A DNA stretch of 24,472 nucleotides from an uncultured Lachnospiraceae bacterium (GTDB taxonomy: Bacteria; Bacillota; Clostridia; Lachnospirales; Lachnospiraceae), in NCBI GenBank assembly GCA_910577045.1, contig CAJTLB010000031.1, forward strand, positions 1-24,472, written 5' to 3'. This document shows, piece after piece, positions 14,780-22,480 of the stretch. Both the position numbers and the translations under genes were made by a program. Under the pieces are notes generated by a model. The model ran no database searches. It worked only from the letters and a program-made list of their open reading frames with translations, and was not told the DNA's origin. Numbering within the stretch: position 1 is the first letter of the stretch; the number at the start of each line of letters is the position of its first letter.

Positions 14780-15029
14780 ACAATAAAGAAAACACGTAGA
14801 TAAGAAGAGTATGGCAGGAAATGTTCCAGAGAGGGGCTATATGCTGGGAATGCCTTAACAGGAACTGCTTGAAAACTACCTTGGAGTGGCCCTAATCCGG
14901 TCCGGTGATGCCGTTATAATCCATGAGTGGCAGATTGTTTATTTGTGAAAAGCAAATGGCAGGTGCAAGCAGGGTGGAACCGCGGAAAATCGTCCCATGC
15001 ACTACAAAAGTAGTGTATGGGGTTTTTTT
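14780..15029 (+). promoter_or_regulatory. T-box riboswitch controlling thrS
   Basis: The T-box core AGGGTGGAACCGCGG is at 14971-14985. The Stem I region starts with an AAGAAGAGTA motif near 14803-14812. The specifier candidate is ACT (14875-14877) or ACC (14878-14880), both threonine codons. The terminator pairs 14994-15005 with 15010-15021 over an AAAA loop, followed by seven T residues. Uncharged tRNA-Thr would stabilise the antiterminator and allow thrS transcription. The TGGA in the T-box bulge predicts tRNA-Thr with a U discriminator. Confidence 0.95.
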
Positions 15030-15103
15030 ATGCACAGGAAAAAAATACCCTATTGGATTTATAGGGGATATAAAGGAATTTGTAAATAGAAATGGAGGAT
15101 ACT

Positions 15104-17035
15104 ATGAAAATTACATTAAAAGATGGTTCTGTAAGAGAATATAAAGAACCAAAAAGTATTATTGAAATTGCTTCAGATATTAGCGAAGGGTTAGGAAGAA
15201 TGGCTTGTGTTGGTGAAGTTGACGGAGAAAAGAAAGATTTACGCACTATATTGGATAAAGACTGCCAATTAAATATTTTTACGACTAATGATGAAGAAGG
15301 GCTTGACGCATACCGCCATACAACATCCCATATTATGGCAGAAGCAGTGAAACGTCTGTACCCACAGGCAAAATTGGCAATAGGCCCTTCCATTGACACA
15401 GGGTTTTATTATGACTTTGAACATGATCCATTTAGCCGGGAAGATTTGGATAAGATTGAAGCAGAAATGAAAAAAATTATTAAAGAAGCAAAGCCTTTGG
15501 AAAAGTTTGCACTTCCAAGGGAAGAAGCGATTGCTTTAATGGAGGAAAGAGAAGAGCCATATAAGGTAGAGTTAATAAAAGATTTGCCGGAAGATGCTAC
15601 GATTTCTTTCTACCGCCAAGGAGATTTTGTAGATTTATGTGCAGGGCCACATGTAATGAATACAAAGATGATTAAAGGGTATAAGTTAATCTCTTCTTCA
15701 GGGGCTTATTGGAGAGGGAATGAAAAAAATAAAATGCTTACTAGGATTTATGGTACAGCATTCCCAAAAACAGCAGATTTAGAGGCATATTTAGAACATC
15801 TGGAAGATATTAAGAAAAGGGATCACAATAAGCTTGGAAGGGAAATGGAACTGTTTACTACAGTAGATGTGATTGGGCAGGGGCTGCCTCTTTTAATGCC
15901 AAAAGGGGCAAAAATTATACAGACACTCCAAAGGTGGATTGAGGATGAAGAGGATAATAACCGTGGTTATATGAGGACAAAAACACCATTAATGGCAAAA
16001 AGTGATTTGTATAAAATTTCTGGCCATTGGGATCATTATAAAGAAGGTATGTTTGTATTAGGGGATGAAGAGAAAGATAAAGAAGTTTTAGCTTTGCGCC
16101 CTATGACTTGCCCATTCCAATATTATGTATATAAGGCAAGCCAGAAATCTTACCGTGATTTGCCATGCCGTTATAGTGAAACTTCTACTTTATTTAGGAA
16201 TGAAGAGTCTGGTGAAATGCACGGCCTTACTCGTGTCCGCCAGTTTACCATTTCAGAGGGCCATTTAATTATCCGTCCAGATCAGGTAGAAGAAGAAATG
16301 ACAGGATGTATTGATTTGGCACTTTATTGCTTAAAGACATTAGGGTTAGATGAAGATGTAACATACCGCCTGTCTAAATGGGACCCAGAGAACCGGGAAA
16401 AATATTTGGGAGATGAAGAATATTGGGAGAAAACACAAGGCATTATCCGTGATCTTTTGGTAGAAAAAGGGCTTCCATTTACAGAGGCAGATGGTGAAGC
16501 TGCATTTTATGGGCCTAAAATAGATATACAGTTAAAAAATGTATATGGTAAAGAAGATACCATGATTACAATCCAATTAGACTGTGCTATAGCAGAGCAG
16601 TTTGATATGTATTTTGTAGACCAAGATGGATCAAAAGTCCGCCCATATATTATCCACAGGACTTCAATGGGATGTTATGAAAGGACACTGGCGAGTTTAA
16701 TTGAAAAATATGAAGGGAATTTCCCAACATGGTTATGCCCAGAGCAGGTAAGAGTGCTTCCTATTTCAGAAAAGTATCATAGTTATGCTGCGAAAGTAGG
16801 GGAAGAGTTAAAAAAGAACGGGATTTTGTATAGCATTGATGAGAGAAGTGAGAAGATTGGTTATAAAATAAGAGAAGCAAGGCTTGCAAGGCTTCCTTAT
16901 ATGTTAATTGTTGGCCAGAAAGAGGAAGAAGAAAGTTTGGTAGCTGTAAGGAGCCGTTCTAATGGCGATGAAGGGCAAAAATCATTAAAAGAATTTATAG
17001 ATGTTATTTGTGAAGAAATCCGCCTGAAAAAATAG
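15104..17035 (+). CDS. thrS: threonine-tRNA ligase
   Basis: Class II synthetase, 643 residues, full length. Order: TGS domain (about 1-60), editing domain with HTTSHIMAEA near residue 73 and LCAGPHV near residue 181, catalytic core with MTCPFQYY (zinc Cys), RYSETSTLFRNEESGEMHG (motif 2), SEGHL (zinc His) and IHRTSMGCYERTLASLIE (zinc His and motif 3), then the anticodon-binding domain (about 540-640). The TCPFQYY and RYSETSTLFR variants differ from the NCPGH and RYAELGTVYR forms of many bacteria. I take the ATG at 15104 because GGAGG is at 15094-15098; the ATG at 15092 lies just before that site. Controlled by the T-box upstream. Confidence 0.97.
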   Translation: MKITLKDGSVREYKEPKSIIEIASDISEGLGRMACVGEVDGEKKDLRTILDKDCQLNIFTTNDEEGLDAYRHTTSHIMAEAVKRLYPQAKLAIGPSIDTGFYYDFEHDPFSREDLDKIEAEMKKIIKEAKPLEKFALPREEAIALMEEREEPYKVELIKDLPEDATISFYRQGDFVDLCAGPHVMNTKMIKGYKLISSSGAYWRGNEKNKMLTRIYGTAFPKTADLEAYLEHLEDIKKRDHNKLGREMELFTTVDVIGQGLPLLMPKGAKIIQTLQRWIEDEEDNNRGYMRTKTPLMAKSDLYKISGHWDHYKEGMFVLGDEEKDKEVLALRPMTCPFQYYVYKASQKSYRDLPCRYSETSTLFRNEESGEMHGLTRVRQFTISEGHLIIRPDQVEEEMTGCIDLALYCLKTLGLDEDVTYRLSKWDPENREKYLGDEEYWEKTQGIIRDLLVEKGLPFTEADGEAAFYGPKIDIQLKNVYGKEDTMITIQLDCAIAEQFDMYFVDQDGSKVRPYIIHRTSMGCYERTLASLIEKYEGNFPTWLCPEQVRVLPISEKYHSYAAKVGEELKKNGILYSIDERSEKIGYKIREARLARLPYMLIVGQKEEEESLVAVRSRSNGDEGQKSLKEFIDVICEEIRLKK

Positions 17036-17129
17036 TTTGGCATAAAAGCATAAGTTCCTGAATATTGGTACAAAATAGATAATGAACAGGTTAGAGTTCA
17101 TATGCTTATATCAATAAGGAGGAAATGCT

Positions 17130-17456
17130 ATGCCAGTTTTAGACTGTAATGTTACAAATTGTATCCACAATTCAAATGAAAAATGTTGTAAAGGAAATAT
17201 CTTAATAGAAGGTTCTAATGCAAAAACACCAGAATCTACTTTTTGTGCAAGTTTTTATGAGAAGTCAGAGGACTCTTTTAAAAATAGTTTTGAAACACCA
17301 GATACAGCGCTTAAAGTAGATTGTGAAGCAACAAATTGCCGTTTTAATACAGACTGTGAATGTCATGCTGAGCATATAGGGATTGCCGGCAGCCGTGCTT
17401 GCAATTGTGAAGATACAAAATGTGCAAGCTTCCAGTGTAGCTGTGGATGCCGATAA
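17130..17456 (+). CDS. tandem DUF1540 cysteine-rich protein
   Basis: 108 residues with two similar cysteine-rich units. The first (about residues 1-45) has DCNVTNCIHNSNEKCCKGNI and CASF. The second (about 62-105) has DCEATNCRFNTDCECHAEHI, then CNCEDTKCASFQC. This CxxxxC...C...C layout fits DUF1540, a small family common in clostridia and probably metal-binding. The ATG follows AAGGAGGAAA. It is alone on its transcript, ended by a strong terminator. The biological role is not known. Confidence 0.8.
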   Translation: MPVLDCNVTNCIHNSNEKCCKGNILIEGSNAKTPESTFCASFYEKSEDSFKNSFETPDTALKVDCEATNCRFNTDCECHAEHIGIAGSRACNCEDTKCASFQCSCGCR

Positions 17457-17476
17457 AATAGGAAAGTAAAATAGTT

Positions 17477-17513
17477 CAAGGTGTCTGGATTAGTTCGGGC
17501 ACCTTGTTTTTTT
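17477..17513 (+). terminator. intrinsic terminator after the DUF1540 gene
   Basis: CAAGGTGTC (17477-17485) pairs with GGCACCTTG-type sequence at 17498-17506 (one G-U pair), followed by seven T residues. A clean terminator in the gap before the MATE gene. Confidence 0.9.
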
Positions 17514-17545
17514 AATATCAGTAAATAAAACAAAGGGAGAAAATT

Positions 17546-18910
17546 ATGGAAGAAACAAAAAATACAGAAAAGTCAAGGTTAGATATATTAAAAACGGTGT
17601 TCCAGATGGCATGGCCATCTGTATTAGAATCTTTTTTTGTTGCATTGGCAGGGTTAATAGATTCTTTTATGGTTAGTGCATTGGGGTCTTATGCAGTAGC
17701 AGCAGTAGGGCTTACAACAAATCCTAAATTTATTGGGCTTGCCCTATTTATTGCAACGAATGTTTCTGTTTCAGCACTTGTAGCAAGGAGAAAGGGTGAA
17801 AAAGACCAATACCGGGCAAACCAGATTTTAGTGATGGCTCTGGCGTTTGTAGCAGTGGCAGGCATTATAGTAAGTATTTTATTTGTGGTATTTGCTGATC
17901 AAATTATGAGATGGAGTGGCTCTATGCCAGAGACACATGAAAGTGCTGCCTTATATTTCCGTATTATTATGGGAGGAATGATTTTTAATATTATATCATT
18001 AACGATTAATGCGGCGCAACGTGGTTCTGGAAATACAAAAATAGCTATGAAAACCAATGTGACCTCTAATGTAATTAATATGATATTTAATTATCTTTTA
18101 ATTGGTGGGAATTTGGGGTTTCCGGCCTTGGGGATAAAGGGGGCGGCATTAGCCACAGTATTAGGGACAGTGGTAGCATGTATTATGAGCATTGCTTCTT
18201 TATTCCGAAAAGATGGATTTATTAGTATTTATTACATAATAGAACGGAAAATCAGGCCAGCCATTGAAGCCGCCAGGAATATGGTAAAAATAGCTTCCAG
18301 TATTTTTTTAGAGCAGATTCTTTTACGAATAGGCTTTATGTCTGTAGCAGTTATGGCAGCAAAACTTGGGACAAATGCGTTTGCGGCACATAATGTAGGG
18401 ATGAATATTATGTCACTTTCTTTTTCATTTGGAGATGGTATGCAGGTGGCAGCAGTTGCTTTAATTGGGCAGAGCCTTGGGGAAGGCAGGCCAGAGCTTG
18501 CAAAAAAATATGGGAATATCTGCCAAAGGATTGGAAATGTGATATCAGTAGTCTTATCTTTCATTTATCTGTTAGGCGGCAGGATCTTGTATCAATGGTA
18601 TTTTACAGAAGAGGAAATTATTGGCATGGGTGTGCAGATTATGCAGGTTATGGTAATTATAGTATTGCTGCAAATTGCACAAGTGATTTATATGGGGTGT
18701 TTAAGAGGGGCAGGCGATGTTATGTTTACTACATTTGCCTCTACCGTTAGTGTTACGTTAATCCGCCCTATTGCTTCCTATTTACTTTGTTACACGGCAG
18801 GGCTTGGGGTAGTAGGTATTTGGCTTGGGACAGCTTGTGATCAATTAAGCCGGTTTTTATTGACATTTTTCCGCTTCCGAAGTGGGAAATGGGTAAAAAT
18901 TAAAATATAG
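17546..18910 (+). CDS. MATE-family multidrug efflux transporter
   Basis: 454 residues with about 12 membrane spans in two similar halves. The N-terminal half has WPSVLESFFVALAGLIDSFMV, where MATE proteins usually carry their conserved P and D positions, and GMIFNIISLTINAAQRGSGN is the typical RGxGN segment; the second half has a matching CLRGAGDVMFT. It likely exports drugs or metabolites in exchange for Na+ or H+. ATG follows AAAGGGAGA at about 17532-17540. It has no partner gene, and a terminator precedes it. Substrate unknown. Confidence 0.9.
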   Translation: MEETKNTEKSRLDILKTVFQMAWPSVLESFFVALAGLIDSFMVSALGSYAVAAVGLTTNPKFIGLALFIATNVSVSALVARRKGEKDQYRANQILVMALAFVAVAGIIVSILFVVFADQIMRWSGSMPETHESAALYFRIIMGGMIFNIISLTINAAQRGSGNTKIAMKTNVTSNVINMIFNYLLIGGNLGFPALGIKGAALATVLGTVVACIMSIASLFRKDGFISIYYIIERKIRPAIEAARNMVKIASSIFLEQILLRIGFMSVAVMAAKLGTNAFAAHNVGMNIMSLSFSFGDGMQVAAVALIGQSLGEGRPELAKKYGNICQRIGNVISVVLSFIYLLGGRILYQWYFTEEEIIGMGVQIMQVMVIIVLLQIAQVIYMGCLRGAGDVMFTTFASTVSVTLIRPIASYLLCYTAGLGVVGIWLGTACDQLSRFLLTFFRFRSGKWVKIKI

Positions 18911-18921
18911 TAAAAAAATAA

Positions 18922-18950
18922 TTGACAGGCCAAATAGCTTATGATAAAAT
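18922..18950 (+). promoter_or_regulatory. promoter of the infC operon
   Basis: TTGACA (18922-18927) and TAAAAT (18945-18950) with a 17-base spacer, in front of the long infC leader. Confidence 0.75.
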
Positions 18951-18956
18951 ATAAAA

Positions 18957-19106
18957 GCTGTATAAATAACAAGAAGCAGAGTATCCACTCTCACCTTAGC
19001 GCATATGGGCGACTCGGGTTTATAGTAAAGCATATAATGGCATATGATAACATATGCTAGGTGTAATGATATTACTTAAGAGTGGATAGGAAGCTATCCA
19101 CTTTTT
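18957..19106 (+). promoter_or_regulatory. infC leader, L20-type autoregulatory region
   Basis: The leader ends in a perfect terminator: AGTGGATAG (19081-19089) with CTATCCACT (19094-19102), then T residues to 19106. An upstream segment, TATCCACTCT (18982-18991), is fully complementary to 19079-19088, so it can steal the terminator's 5' arm. This is the antiterminator/terminator arrangement known for L20-controlled infC-rpmI-rplT operons of Firmicutes, where excess L20 (encoded by the third gene) causes early termination. Pairing is seen; L20 binding is from family knowledge. Confidence 0.85.
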
Positions 19107-19187
19107 GTATATGGAAATATAGGGTTTTTTAGAAGTCTGTATACAAAAACTGCATGTTGCTTGAAATGATATATTTGGAGGTGCACG

Positions 19188-19697
19188 ATTATTAGCGATT
19201 TAATGATTAATGAGCAAATCAGAGACAAGGAAGTTCGTTTAATTGGAGAAAACGGAGAACAGTTAGGCGTGATGTCCGCAAGGGACGCATTGAAACTTGC
19301 TAAGGAGGCAGAACTTGACTTGGTAAAAATTGCCCCTACAGCCAAACCGCCAGTTTGTAAGATTATTGATTATGGTAAATACAGATATGAAATGGCAAGG
19401 AAGGAAAAGGAAGCAAGGAAAAAGCAGAAAATTACTGATGTAAAGGAAATCCGTTTGTCACCAAATATTGATGATAATGATTTGAATACAAAGGTAAATG
19501 CTGCAAGAAAATTTATCGAAAAGGGCGATAAAGTGAAGGTGACGTTGCGTTTCCGAGGCAGAGAGATGGCTCATATGGCAAACAGCAAAGTAATCTTAGA
19601 TGTGTTTGCTGAAAAGCTTTCAGATATCGCTGTAGTCGAGAAACCTGCTAAGTTAGAGGGCAGGACTATGCAGATTGTGCTAGGTGAAAAGCACTAA
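19188..19697 (+). CDS. infC: translation initiation factor IF-3, probable AUU start
   Basis: IF-3 binds the 30S subunit and checks start-codon pairing. Recognisable by MINEQIRDKEVRLIGENG at the N-terminus, then the linker and the C-terminal domain with ITDVKEIRLSPNID and KVTLRFRGREMAH. The only good ribosome binding site, GGAGGTG at 19177-19183, fits an ATT at 19188 (six bases after GGAGG) or at 19191, while the first in-frame ATG (19203) is 21 bases away. With ATT at 19188 the protein has 169 residues. A non-standard AUU start is a known feature of infC, which lets IF-3 control its own synthesis. It is followed by rpmI after 25 bases. Confidence 0.93.
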   Translation: MISDLMINEQIRDKEVRLIGENGEQLGVMSARDALKLAKEAELDLVKIAPTAKPPVCKIIDYGKYRYEMARKEKEARKKQKITDVKEIRLSPNIDDNDLNTKVNAARKFIEKGDKVKVTLRFRGREMAHMANSKVILDVFAEKLSDIAVVEKPAKLEGRTMQIVLGEKH

Positions 19698-19722
19698 ATT
19701 AGAGATTAAGGAGGAAAATGAC

Positions 19723-19920
19723 ATGCCAAAAATAAAGACAAGCAGAGCTGCTGCAAAACGTTTTAAAAAGACAGGTACAGGAAAATTAAAAAGAATGAAA
19801 GCTTATAAAAGCCATATCTTAACCAAGAAATCCACTAAGAGAAAAAGAAATCTTCGTAAGGCTACTATTACAGATGCAACAAATGTAAAGAACATGAAGA
19901 AGATTTTACCATATTTATAA
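19723..19920 (+). CDS. rpmI: 50S ribosomal protein L35 (bL35)
   Basis: 65 residues, very basic: MPKIKTSRAAAKRFKKTGTG at the start and LPYL at the end are typical of bL35. The ATG at 19723 follows AAGGAGG (19709-19715); the reading frame extends upstream into infC, but that part is not bL35. Middle gene of the infC-rpmI-rplT operon; the L20 gene follows after 31 bases. Confidence 0.97.
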   Translation: MPKIKTSRAAAKRFKKTGTGKLKRMKAYKSHILTKKSTKRKRNLRKATITDATNVKNMKKILPYL

Positions 19921-19951
19921 TCCGTAATTAGGGAAAAGGAGGAATTAGACA

Positions 19952-20308
19952 ATGGCAAGAGTAAAAGGTGGAATGAATGCCAAGAAAAAGCATAAAAGAA
20001 TATTAAAGCTGGCAAAAGGATATAGAGGAGCCAGATCCAAGCAGTATAGAGTAGCAAAACAGTCTGTAATGAGGGCTTTAGCAAGTTCTTATGTAGGAAG
20101 GAAAGAAAGAAAAAGACAGTTTAGGAGACTTTGGATTGCACGTATTAATGCAGCAGCAAGAATGAATGGCTTATCATATAGTAAGTTTATGTATGGCTTA
20201 AAGTTAGCTGATGTGGAAATGGACAGAAAGATATTGTCCGATATGGCAATTAATGATGCAGAAGGTTTTACAGCATTAGCAGAGCTGGCAAAGAGTAAGC
20301 TGGCATAA
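19952..20308 (+). CDS. rplT: 50S ribosomal protein L20 (bL20)
   Basis: 118 residues, the standard length. The N-terminus MARVKGGMNAKKKHKRILK and the later RQFRRLWIARINAAAR block are characteristic. L20 binds 23S rRNA early in assembly, and in Firmicutes also the infC leader, which would close a feedback loop on this operon. AAAGGAGG precedes the ATG. A long hairpin follows the stop. Confidence 0.98.
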   Translation: MARVKGGMNAKKKHKRILKLAKGYRGARSKQYRVAKQSVMRALASSYVGRKERKRQFRRLWIARINAAARMNGLSYSKFMYGLKLADVEMDRKILSDMAINDAEGFTALAELAKSKLA

Positions 20309-20324
20309 TGCTGGCTGTCGGGCC

Positions 20325-20360
20325 TTATACCGGACTCAAAAAGGCAAGAGTCTGGTATAA
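20325..20360 (+). other. 13-bp hairpin after rplT without a U-run
   Basis: TTATACCGGACTC (20325-20337) pairs with GAGTCTGGTATAA (20348-20360) with one G-U pair and a 10-base loop. It is followed by AAAAGGG rather than T residues, so it is not a classical terminator on either strand. It may protect the 3' end of the ribosomal-protein mRNA or mark a processing site. Confidence 0.6.
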
Positions 20361-20367
20361 AAAGGGC

Positions 20368-20396
20368 TTGACAGTGAAATAAAAAGTGTTTATAAT
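20368..20396 (+). promoter_or_regulatory. consensus promoter for tRNA-Asn
   Basis: TTGACA (20368-20373) and TATAAT (20391-20396), a perfect 17-base spacer, 18 bases before the mature tRNA. Confidence 0.9.
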
Positions 20397-20414
20397 TAGT
20401 TTTATTAAAAATAA

Positions 20415-20486
20415 TCCTCGATAGCTCAATGGTAGAGCACTCGGCTGTTAACCGAGTTGTTGCAGGTTCGAGCCCTGCTCGGGGAG
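20415..20486 (+). tRNA. tRNA-Asn (GTT)
   Basis: Acceptor arms TCCTCGA (20415-20421) and TCGGGGA (20479-20485, one G-U pair), discriminator G at 20486. The anticodon stem CTCGG/CCGAG frames CTGTTAA, giving anticodon GUU. D-loop and T-loop (TTCGAGC) are standard. CCA is not encoded. Confidence 0.95.
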
Positions 20487-20558
20487 TTGTGTGGTTAGTA
20501 AATACAAAAGCCCATGGGCATCGAGATTTGCAGTAATAGGGAAGTAATTCAGATTAGG

Positions 20559-20597
20559 CGGTATAGCCCCAATTACAAGGGTTATACCGTTTTTTTT
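20559..20597 (+). terminator. intrinsic terminator of the tRNA-Asn transcript
   Basis: CGGTATAGCCC (20559-20569) pairs with GGGTTATACCG (20579-20589) with one G-U pair, followed by eight T residues. The remaining part of the 197-base gap to the next gene (20598-20683) shows no clear promoter. Confidence 0.9.
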
Positions 20598-20683
20598 GAG
20601 TTCTTATGGGCCTTGCTGTTTCGGTTGTGTGTGAGAGAAAAGTGAATAGCCCAGATTATTTTGAGAAGAGAGTGTAAAGTTGT

Positions 20684-22480
20684 ATGGAAAATAAGAGAAT
20701 CAATTTATATTCATTTTGCAAGAAGATGACAAAATTATTACCGTTTCATACGGTGTTCTATGTAATATCTCAGGGATTAGGGGCATTGATTCCTGCGGCG
20801 CAGACCTTGGCAATTGCTATATTTATCAATAGTGTATCCATCTCAAATACGGTCCAGTCTTCCAGTTCAAATGTTATCTTCTCTTTACTACTGATATTAG
20901 CATGTGTTTTCTTTCAGAATATTATGCCTGTAATAACACGGGTTGTAAATACTTCTAAGAGAAACAAACTTACATTGCATATAAATCATATATTGCTAAA
21001 AAAGCAAATGAATCTTTCTTATCAGTACATAGAGGACAATAATATATGTAATTTAATTTATCGTGTCCGGGATAATTGTGTCAATTATTTTGACGAGGGT
21101 TATACCAATGTGATGAATAGTTTGGCGCTTTTTGTAAAACTGGCCTCATTGATGGTAATTATTTTCAAGGCGAGTGTAATAAGTGGCTTTATAATTTTGG
21201 TGATGGTATATCCATTGCTTCTTTTAGCAATGAAGACTGGTAAAGCAAATTATGTGCTAGAACAAGATGCAAAGACAACAAAAAGAAAATATCAATATTT
21301 TTTTTCTATTTTGACCGGTAAAGAGGCTGCAAATGAGAGAAATCTATTTGGATTTAGCAAAAATATGACAGAAAAATATAACAAATTATTTGATGTTGCC
21401 TTTGAAAAGGAAGCGAAGATCATAAATAAGCGTTATGCCAACATGAAGAGTGGTTCAATTATCACATTGATTGTTTCGATTTGTATTATGGCGATTATGT
21501 TACCTAGGTTATTTAGAAATGAAATATCAGCAGGACTTTATATTGGACTGGCAGGGGCAGTTTTGGATTTAATCCAAAGTATGTCGTGGCAATTAGCTGG
21601 AATGATGCAGAATTATGCAAAACTAAATCGGTTTTTTGGTGATTATAATCAGTACATGGAGCTGGATGAGCAGGCGGGTGCTGAGGATGAGCCAGAAAGA
21701 ATGTCTGTGACAGAGCCATCGTTGGAATTTCGAAATGTCAGTTTCCGGTATCCGGGGACAGATAGGTATATACTAAAAAATTGTTCTTTTACGCTTGTGG
21801 GAGGATGTAGCTACGCTGTAGTCGGAGAAAATGGGGCAGGGAAAACAACGATTGCAAAGTTAGTAATGGGATTATATGGTGATTATAAAGGAGATATTTT
21901 AATCAATGGTCGCAATGTGAAAGCGTATTCATATGGTGAATTGAAAGGATTGGTTGCAACAGTATTTCAGGATTTTGCAAGATACGAGCTTTCTGTAAAG
22001 GAGAATATTGGGATAGGAAAGATTGCTCAGTATTTTCAGGCTGGATCAGAAAAAAATGAAATTGAGAATATATGTGATGAATTAAATATGACAGATTGGA
22101 TTCGTTCATTCCCTAGAGGATTTGATACCATGTTAGGGAAATTAGAGGAAGGGGGAGTCGATTTATCTGGAGGGCAATGGCAGAAAATTGCAATTGCTAG
22201 GTTGTTATATAGTAAAGCATCTATTAATATTTTGGATGAACCGACTGTGGCTATGGATGCCATAGCAGAATCTAAGATTTACGAACTTTTCCAAAAGCTA
22301 AATATTGGGAAGTTCAATATACTCATTACACATCGAATGGGGGCAGCACGCATAGCAGACGAAATTCTGGTGCTTCAAAATGGTGCAGTGGTAGAACAGG
22401 GAAAGCATGATTGGCTTATGAATATAGAAAATGGTGTTTATAGGAAGATGTACGAGAGTCAGAGGCAGTGGTATGAATAA
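20684..22480 (+). CDS. ABC exporter half-transporter (membrane domain plus ATPase), first of a pair
   Basis: 598 residues: an N-terminal six-span exporter membrane domain (about 1-320) and a C-terminal ATPase. Walker A GENGAGKTT near residue 381, signature LSGGQWQKIAIA, Walker B NILDEPTVAMD and switch His in LITHRM are intact. The D-loop reads AMDA instead of the common ALDP. Together with the next gene it would form a heterodimeric exporter. The ribosome binding site is weak (AGAGAG, about 12 bases before ATG). Its codon use differs by eye from the upstream housekeeping genes, with more CGA, TCG and GGT. No peptide precursor or modifying enzyme is visible nearby, so peptide export is only a guess. 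Confidence 0.85.
   Translation: MENKRINLYSFCKKMTKLLPFHTVFYVISQGLGALIPAAQTLAIAIFINSVSISNTVQSSSSNVIFSLLLILACVFFQNIMPVITRVVNTSKRNKLTLHINHILLKKQMNLSYQYIEDNNICNLIYRVRDNCVNYFDEGYTNVMNSLALFVKLASLMVIIFKASVISGFIILVMVYPLLLLAMKTGKANYVLEQDAKTTKRKYQYFFSILTGKEAANERNLFGFSKNMTEKYNKLFDVAFEKEAKIINKRYANMKSGSIITLIVSICIMAIMLPRLFRNEISAGLYIGLAGAVLDLIQSMSWQLAGMMQNYAKLNRFFGDYNQYMELDEQAGAEDEPERMSVTEPSLEFRNVSFRYPGTDRYILKNCSFTLVGGCSYAVVGENGAGKTTIAKLVMGLYGDYKGDILINGRNVKAYSYGELKGLVATVFQDFARYELSVKENIGIGKIAQYFQAGSEKNEIENICDELNMTDWIRSFPRGFDTMLGKLEEGGVDLSGGQWQKIAIARLLYSKASINILDEPTVAMDAIAESKIYELFQKLNIGKFNILITHRMGAARIADEILVLQNGAVVEQGKHDWLMNIENGVYRKMYESQRQWYE

Noticed and set aside
14923..15144. 73-codon frame across the T-box
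   Set aside because: It covers the T-box antiterminator and terminator and has no plausible ribosome binding site; the T-box explains the sequence.
20514..20645. 43-codon frame after tRNA-Asn that could be an exporter cargo peptide
   Set aside because: No ribosome binding site in front of the ATG, and it runs through the tRNA terminator hairpin and its U-run, so transcription would usually stop inside it.
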